From positions 1 to 11,158 of the forward strand of contig JAVZIY010000020.1 of the NCBI GenBank assembly GCA_038998005.1: a stretch of 11,158 bases of DNA, read 5' to 3'. The DNA is from CALIKW01 sp038998005. Its GTDB lineage: Archaea > Aenigmatarchaeota > Aenigmatarchaeia > CG10238-14 > SCSR01. Of this stretch, positions 7,732-11,158 are shown piece by piece (position 1 is the first letter of the stretch; each line of letters opens with the position of its first letter). The notes below the pieces were generated by a model that was not told the DNA's origin, did not search any database, and saw only the letters and a program-made list of their open reading frames with translations. The position numbers and the translations under genes were made by a program.

Positions 7732-8084
7732 CTCATCACATAAACAATTATTTGTCTTGGATTAAAATTGTCAAAATATCCTGATACTAAATAAGTTATA
7801 GAAAAAAACTCTTGCGTGACATTTGGTTTCTCGCATTCAAGCTCACAAATTTCTACCAAAAAATCATACTCTGGCAATCTATATGAAAGTTCCCTTTCTA
7901 TCTCTTCTGAATTATTAGCCAAGGTATAACTCCTGAGCTTTCCTTCCAAGTCCATCCCCTTCAAAACATTAAAAATTTTTGCTTTATCATCTTGGATTTC
8001 ATAGTTCTCATAATCTTTAAAAAATAGTACAAAACTTATGGAAATTATTGTAATAGCTATTATAGCCTCATAGCTTCTTATCAT
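7728..8084 (-). CDS. Small minor pilin-like exported protein (118 aa)
   Basis: Predicted membrane-anchored protein with a short basic start (MIRS) and a single hydrophobic helix YEAIIAITIISISFVLFF (5-22), then a charged extracellular domain. The Tyr-Glu at the helix start recalls the conserved Glu near the start of mature bacterial type IV pilins, although its register here (second residue if cut after S4) is not the classical fifth position. Two close cysteines (C80, C84) and sequons N57 and N88 suit an extracellular location. The ATG at 8084 overlaps the preceding stop by four bases, with GAGGT seven bases upstream. It shares ATGA overlaps with both neighbours, so it is surely part of the operon. 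No family is recognised; the minor-pilin role is inferred from N-terminus, size and context. Confidence 0.72.
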   Translation of the reverse strand: MIRSYEAIIAITIISISFVLFFKDYENYEIQDDKAKIFNVLKGMDLEGKLRSYTLANNSEEIERELSYRLPEYDFLVEICELECEKPNVTQEFFSITYLVSGYFDNFNPRQIIVYVMR

Positions 8085-8764
8085 GAACTTACCTCAAAAT
8101 AGAAATTATAATCACCCAAAATTTGGGAAACTTCTTCATAACTTAAATTTCTCAGAGCCTCAAGCTTTGAAACAGAAATTGAGCTAAACTTTTGCTCTGG
8201 TAAAATGCTTACAGAAAAATTTTGCATTTCAGAAGGTTGGACAGAATAGTTTGAAGGTAAAACTCCTCTATCATCCGAGAAATATACTAAGAAATACTTT
8301 TCTTCATAAGTATCAAAATAAGAAGAAAAAAGCAAAGTTGAATTTTTCAAATATTGCTCGGAGCAGAAGTTTTGATTATAAAGCTGGAATGGTATTTCAG
8401 TTTCATTCTCATAAACTCTTACAGTGTTGTTCCACGCCTTCTTTAAACAATTTGGATCAAAATCTAGAGAAATATTTATAGTTGCAAACCTAGAAGTTCC
8501 ATTTTCCTCCTTAACTATTAAAGGGATTCTAAAAAGCTCTGTTTGTAAACCAATTTTAACTGCAATCCCTTTCTGCTCCCAATTGCTTGGAATTCCTTTA
8601 CCTGAAAAGAGAGAATTTAAAATTATAGAGCTTATTTCTTCCTTTTCCGAAGCTGAAATATAGGATATGGATGAAAGTCTAAAACTTGTTAGATAAGATA
8701 TTAAGGCTGAGAAGAATATTAAAAAAATTCCTGTTGCAATAGTAAAATCGAGCTGCCAACTCAT
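8081..8764 (-). CDS. Exported minor pilin-like protein (227 aa) with an apparent inserted beta-sandwich
   Basis: Predicted membrane-anchored extracellular protein. The N-terminus MSWQLDFTIATGIFLIFFSALISYL has a hydrophobic helix from about residue 8 to 25 but no Lys or Arg before it, so pilin-type cleavage is less sure than for its neighbours. Two outer segments, GKGIPSNWEQKGIAVKIGL (55-73) and KLEALRNLSYEEVSQILGDY (200-219), follow a pattern I associate with uncharacterised archaeal pilin-like surface proteins. Between them, about 78-165, is a beta-rich stretch (NTVRVYENETEIPFQLYN, then YFLVYFSDD) reminiscent of DUF2341-like domains. C106 and C134 fall within this stretch and could pair. The ATG at 8764 overlaps the upstream stop as ATGA and has no Shine-Dalgarno site, so re-initiation by the same ribosomes is likely. 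Function is inferred from context. Confidence 0.72.
   Translation of the reverse strand: MSWQLDFTIATGIFLIFFSALISYLTSFRLSSISYISASEKEEISSIILNSLFSGKGIPSNWEQKGIAVKIGLQTELFRIPLIVKEENGTSRFATINISLDFDPNCLKKAWNNTVRVYENETEIPFQLYNQNFCSEQYLKNSTLLFSSYFDTYEEKYFLVYFSDDRGVLPSNYSVQPSEMQNFSVSILPEQKFSSISVSKLEALRNLSYEEVSQILGDYNFYFEVSS
8092..8096 (-). promoter_or_regulatory. Shine-Dalgarno site for the 118-aa minor pilin
   Basis: The minus strand reads TGAGGTAAGTTC before the ATG at 8084; GAGGT is seven bases from the start. The site lies inside the end of the 227-aa gene and supports the overlapping start. Confidence 0.6.
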
Positions 8765-9345
8765 CTAATATTAGTTATCTTAGCCAGAATATTATAATTT
8801 CCTATCAAAGCAAATTCAAAGATTTCACCATTCAGATTTGCTCTGTAATATTTTAAATTATAGTTTCTTCCACTTTCTATCTTCCCCTCTGTAATAACAT
8901 CTATATTCGGCAAGTTAATTTCTACGCTAACTTCTGGATCTTGTATTGTCCTTGCAATCAATTTTATCCCTCCAGTATTGATATTTGCCCCTATCTTTTT
9001 TCCTTCAGAAGAAATATTGGTTATACTTATCCAGATTTGATTAGCACTTGTTAAATAAATTTCATAATTTCTTCCTTTCAAGCAATCTGGTAATTCCAAA
9101 TCCTTTTCATAAATCAAAAAAGCAGAAAAATTTTCTGGAAGATAAGAAACTTCTCTTGCAACCCCATAGGCTTTAATAATTTCATTAGAAATCCTTAAAG
9201 AAGCAAACTTTAAATCAGCTTTCAGCTGGTCTATTAGCCATCTTCTATAAACTGCAGTCGAAATAGAATAAATCGAAATTAAAACAGCTATGCTCAAAAG
9301 TGTAGCTAATAAAAAATCTAAAAAGCTTACCTGAGATTTTCTCAT
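8761..9345 (-). CDS. Minor pilin-like exported protein (194 aa), first gene of the minor-pilin operon
   Basis: Predicted exported subunit with a basic leader (MRKS), then QVSFLDFLLATLLSIAVLISIYS, a hydrophobic helix of pilin length, followed by R34-R35 and an extracellular beta-rich domain. Cleavage after S4 would fit a class III signal. The segment after the helix (about 36-60, LKADLKFASLRISNEIIKAY) looks helical and resembles the extended N-terminal helix of pilins. One cysteine (C88) and a few sequons (N72, N110) are present. It opens a run of six same-strand genes and ends in an ATGA overlap with the next. The ATG at 9345 has no Shine-Dalgarno site, and the divergent promoter is close enough for a leaderless transcript. 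The specific family is not recognised. Confidence 0.74.
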   Translation of the reverse strand: MRKSQVSFLDFLLATLLSIAVLISIYSISTAVYRRWLIDQLKADLKFASLRISNEIIKAYGVAREVSYLPENFSAFLIYEKDLELPDCLKGRNYEIYLTSANQIWISITNISSEGKKIGANINTGGIKLIARTIQDPEVSVEINLPNIDVITEGKIESGRNYNLKYYRANLNGEIFEFALIGNYNILAKITNIR

Positions 9346-9388
9346 AAATATTTATTAGCTAATAAAAAGAAATTTAAGTTAAGAGAGC
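9346..9388. promoter_or_regulatory. Divergent promoter between the minor-pilin operon and the major pilins
   Basis: Only 43 bp separate the two start codons. Rightwards, AAATATTTATTA (9346-9357) is TATA-like and would start transcription around 9377-9382, giving a leader of about ten bases with a weak GAGAG before the ATG at 9389. Leftwards, the minus-strand TTTTTATTAGC (about 9358-9368) is close to the right distance for a leaderless transcript from 9345. The two boxes share the palindrome described separately, so the two units may compete for, or be switched by, the same bound protein. Positions are inferred from spacing. Confidence 0.5.
9351..9366. repeat. 16-bp perfect palindrome in the divergent promoter
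   Basis: TTTATTAGCTAATAAA reads the same on both strands, centred on AGCT. It covers most of the inferred TATA elements of both directions, so it could be an operator for a dimeric regulator of both pilus units, or simply two overlapping AT-rich TATA boxes. Confidence 0.6.
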
Positions 9389-9838
9389 ATGAAAGGTATT
9401 TCACCTTTGGTTGCAGCTGTTTTATTGATAGCAGCTACCATGAGCATAGCAGGAATCCTGGCTTACTGGGCAGCAAGTTTTGTTAGGTCAAGAACCGAAA
9501 CGATGGGAAATGAAACTCAAGCCTTGGAAAGATGTACTGGAGCAAACTTTGATGTTCTTCTAAACACTTTCAATGCCACAGGAAATAATGAATTAACAAT
9601 AATCCTAGAGAATAAGGCAAGATATCCTGTTTATATAACAGGAATTTCCTTTATATGGACTAATGGTACCATTTTAGAAAATTCAACCTCTTTAACATTA
9701 AATGTAGGAGAAACATTCAAAGCCTATACAATAACTCATGCAGGAGGTAAGCCTGTAGAGAAAAATTGGGGCTGTAGTAGATATATTATAACGACAGATT
9801 GCCCAGGATTAAGTAAAAGTCATGCATGCGATTGGTAA
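9389..9838 (+). CDS. Archaeal type IV pilin, first of a tandem pair (149 aa)
   Basis: Predicted major pilus subunit. MKG-ISPLVAAVLLIAATMSIAGILAYW is a textbook archaeal pilin N-terminus: basic leader, prepilin-peptidase site after G3, the ISPL motif, then the hydrophobic assembly helix to about residue 28. The mature domain is beta-rich with four cysteines (C49, C129, C138, C147), enough for two disulphides, and sequons at N41, N62, N92 and N98. Its size is normal for archaeal adhesion pilins. The start is fixed by the motif at the N-terminus; GAGAG is a weak ribosome binding site. The next pilin starts 12 bp downstream, so they are co-transcribed. Expression may be coordinated with the divergent minor-pilin operon through the shared promoter region. 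An archaellin is less likely, because the residues after the leader are ISPL rather than the usual ITGLE-type archaellin motif. Confidence 0.92.
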   Translation: MKGISPLVAAVLLIAATMSIAGILAYWAASFVRSRTETMGNETQALERCTGANFDVLLNTFNATGNNELTIILENKARYPVYITGISFIWTNGTILENSTSLTLNVGETFKAYTITHAGGKPVEKNWGCSRYIITTDCPGLSKSHACDW

Positions 9839-9850
9839 ATGGTAGTTTGA

Positions 9851-10312
9851 ATGAAAGGAATTTCACCATTAGTCGCTACAGTGCTACTAATAGCTTTTGT
9901 AGTTTCTGTAGCTGGGATTTTAAGCATATGGTTAAATTCCTTAACCCTCTCTACAACCCAACTAGTAGGAAGTGAGGCTTCCACAGCTATTACATGTTCA
10001 TATGGTGGCATAAGACTCACAGACCTTTCCTTTTCTAATAATTTTTTAATTGGAGGAATAGAAAATACCGGCTCCATAACATTAGGAAATATAAGCTTGC
10101 AAATAGTTTACTTGAATTTAACCACACAAAAAATTGAATTATGTTTAGAAGGTGGGGTAGCTAAAAGTTGCTTCTCTTCTAATCTTACCCTTTCTCCTCG
10201 AGATTTAATTTATTTTAACGTCTCTGCTTCAAGCAATTTTGATAAAATAAGAGTCTTAACAAATTGCACTTCTGTCTACTTTGAAGCTGAAAGCAGCGAT
10301 GTTAGCTCGTGA
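9851..10312 (+). CDS. Archaeal type IV pilin, second of a tandem pair (153 aa)
   Basis: Predicted pilus subunit and close relative of the pilin just upstream. MKG-ISPLVATVLLIAFVVSVAGILSIW repeats the class III signal and assembly helix almost residue for residue. The globular part differs; it contains IENTGSITLGNISLQIVY (70-87), a beta-strand pair of a type common in archaeal pilins. It again has four cysteines (C49, C98, C107, C139), with C49 at the same position as in the first pilin. Sequons are N80, N89, N111, N123 and N138. It starts 12 bp after the first pilin with only a weak GGTAG upstream. Its last 11 bases overlap the end of the convergent TadC-like gene, so the two transcripts are antisense at their tails. 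The pair may form a heteropolymer or provide alternate subunits. Confidence 0.92.
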   Translation: MKGISPLVATVLLIAFVVSVAGILSIWLNSLTLSTTQLVGSEASTAITCSYGGIRLTDLSFSNNFLIGGIENTGSITLGNISLQIVYLNLTTQKIELCLEGGVAKSCFSSNLTLSPRDLIYFNVSASSNFDKIRVLTNCTSVYFEAESSDVSS

Positions 10313-11129
10313 GAATAAAAGCTAATAAACCTACAAAAATCATGAAAATACTGTGCTTTATTCCTGCTATTAAAGCTCCTTCTGACATCTTCCCAACGCT
10401 TAAACCTGCAAAAAGACCTTGAATGAGTATTATATTCCTGAATATATTTCCATATTCTCCTATCAATTCTTCCTTGGGGGTTTCTACACCCAAAGCTTCA
10501 GTTGCAGTAGATTCTGTTAAGCTTGGCAAAAGAAAAAGTTTTAAACCTATTATAACTGCTATAAAAACAAAATATATTATATAGCCTGTGATCATTTGAG
10601 AATGCATGTAAAGCCTTCTTTCAGCTCTAAGCTTTTCTGTTTCTAGAGCCGTTGCTCTTAAAGATTCTAAAGTATCTGAAAGATTTCCCCCAAACCTATG
10701 GCTTTCTATAACAGAAGAGACAATCCTTCCTATCAGCTTTGACTTAGACTTTCTAGAAAAACTGAGCAAGGCCTTTTCGAAGGGAATACCCCAATCAAGC
10801 TGAGAATTTAATTTTTTAATATAAGGTGACAAACTCTTGTAATCATTTTCAGAAACTGTCTTTAGAGCAACTGGTAAACTCATTCCACTTCTTATCGCCT
10901 GAACAAAATCTCTAAGGAAAACATGGAACATTTCTTCCATTTCTTTTATTCTTTTATGCTCAAGATATCGTAAAATTATTAAGGGGGAAAAAAGAAGGAA
11001 AATTGAAAGTATGTTCAAGAGATAAAAAATATTTTCCATTTCTTTTAAAACCAAAAAATTGACTAAAATTATTGGTAAAGAAATTAAAAGACCAATTCCA
11101 ATTGGTTTTATCAATTCATCAAATCTCAA
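10302..11129 (-). CDS. TadC/PilC-type membrane platform protein, type II/IV secretion F domain
   Basis: Inner-membrane platform of a type IV pilus-like machine, on which the secretion ATPase acts to insert pilins into the fibre. A single T2SSF domain follows two N-terminal membrane helices. Numbered from the longer TTG reading at 11138, helices lie near 12-32, 38-57, 183-203, 231-250 and 258-276. The domain shows FLRDFVQAIRSGMSLPVAL (74-92), WGIPFEKAL (116-124) and HRFGGNLSDTLESL (147-160). At 275-278 residues it is TadC-sized, about half of the archaellum protein FlaJ. An in-frame TGA at 11142-11144 limits the start. I choose TTG at 11129 because GAGGG (11139-11143) is nine bases upstream of it, whereas it would abut TTG at 11138. 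The gene probably continues an operon from beyond the right edge, where the partner ATPase would be expected. Substrates are presumably the pilins encoded here. Confidence 0.88.
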   Translation of the reverse strand: MRFDELIKPIGIGLLISLPIILVNFLVLKEMENIFYLLNILSIFLLFSPLIILRYLEHKRIKEMEEMFHVFLRDFVQAIRSGMSLPVALKTVSENDYKSLSPYIKKLNSQLDWGIPFEKALLSFSRKSKSKLIGRIVSSVIESHRFGGNLSDTLESLRATALETEKLRAERRLYMHSQMITGYIIYFVFIAVIIGLKLFLLPSLTESTATEALGVETPKEELIGEYGNIFRNIILIQGLFAGLSVGKMSEGALIAGIKHSIFMIFVGLLAFILTS

Positions 11130-11138
11130 CTTCCACAA

Positions 11139-11143
11139 CCCTC
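11139..11143 (-). promoter_or_regulatory. Shine-Dalgarno site deciding the TTG start of the TadC-like gene
   Basis: GAGGG on the minus strand is nine bases before TTG at 11129 but directly touches TTG at 11138. Normal spacing favours the shorter reading. TTG at 11129 also forms a TTGA overlap with one of the upstream open frames, mirroring the ATGA overlaps in the minor-pilin operon. Confidence 0.5.
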
Positions 11144-11158
11144 AAGAACAAGATGAAA

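Noticed and set aside
8251..8663. Two plus-strand open frames
   Set aside because: Antisense to the 227-aa minor pilin-like gene, which is embedded in a string of overlapping minus-strand genes.
9820..10077. Minus-strand 85-codon open frame
   Set aside because: Antisense to the second ISPL pilin, whose signal sequence is clear.
9389..11129. Archaellum (swimming filament) locus
   Set aside because: The platform protein has a single F domain of TadC size rather than the larger FlaJ; the pilins start ISPL rather than like archaellins; no other archaellum genes are visible. An adhesion-type pilus fits better.

Overview
This window looks like a stretch of archaeal chromosome. It is clearly AT-rich and gene-dense. 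Six or seven small proteins carry archaeal class III (type IV pilin-like) signal sequences, three of them with the hallmark ISPL motif after a short basic leader. Several starts lack a Shine-Dalgarno site but have TATA-like boxes at the right distance. Small gene families with 4-base ATGA overlaps and the general style would fit a DPANN-type or related uncultivated lineage, but there is no rRNA or marker gene here to prove that.

Left part (1-2670, all minus strand): an ATP-dependent DNA ligase cut by the window edge, a prokaryotic Ku protein directly upstream of it, and a radical SAM protein of the PflX (COG1313) family. Ku plus a LigD-type ligase is the core of prokaryotic non-homologous end joining. 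The radical SAM gene has its own likely promoter and no obvious functional link to repair.

Middle part (2744-9345, minus strand): six genes in a tight string, transcribed from about 9345 towards 2744. Four small membrane-anchored, pilin-like exported proteins (194, 227, 118 and 204 aa), each overlapping the next by ATGA, are followed by a 1207-aa secreted protein (signal peptide, DUF2341, lectin-like region, NosD-type parallel beta-helix, Ig-like region and an unassigned Cys-containing C-terminal domain). A 244-aa ISPL pilin with a calcium-loop-like motif overlaps its end. The layout resembles a minor-pilin operon carrying its own tip adhesin, analogous to bacterial minor-pilin/PilY1 clusters but built from different parts.

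Right part (9389-11129): two tandem plus-strand ISPL pilins, probably the main pilus subunits, diverge from the minor-pilin operon across a 43-bp gap holding a 16-bp perfect palindrome. They converge with, and overlap by 11 bp, a minus-strand TadC/PilC-type membrane platform gene. The secretion ATPase expected for such a system is not in the window and may lie just beyond the right edge. Together the right two-thirds encode most of a surface pilus or adhesion machine: subunits, putative initiation/tip complex, large adhesin and assembly platform. No tRNA, rRNA, CRISPR array or insertion sequence was seen, and there is no gene-free stretch above 300 bases.
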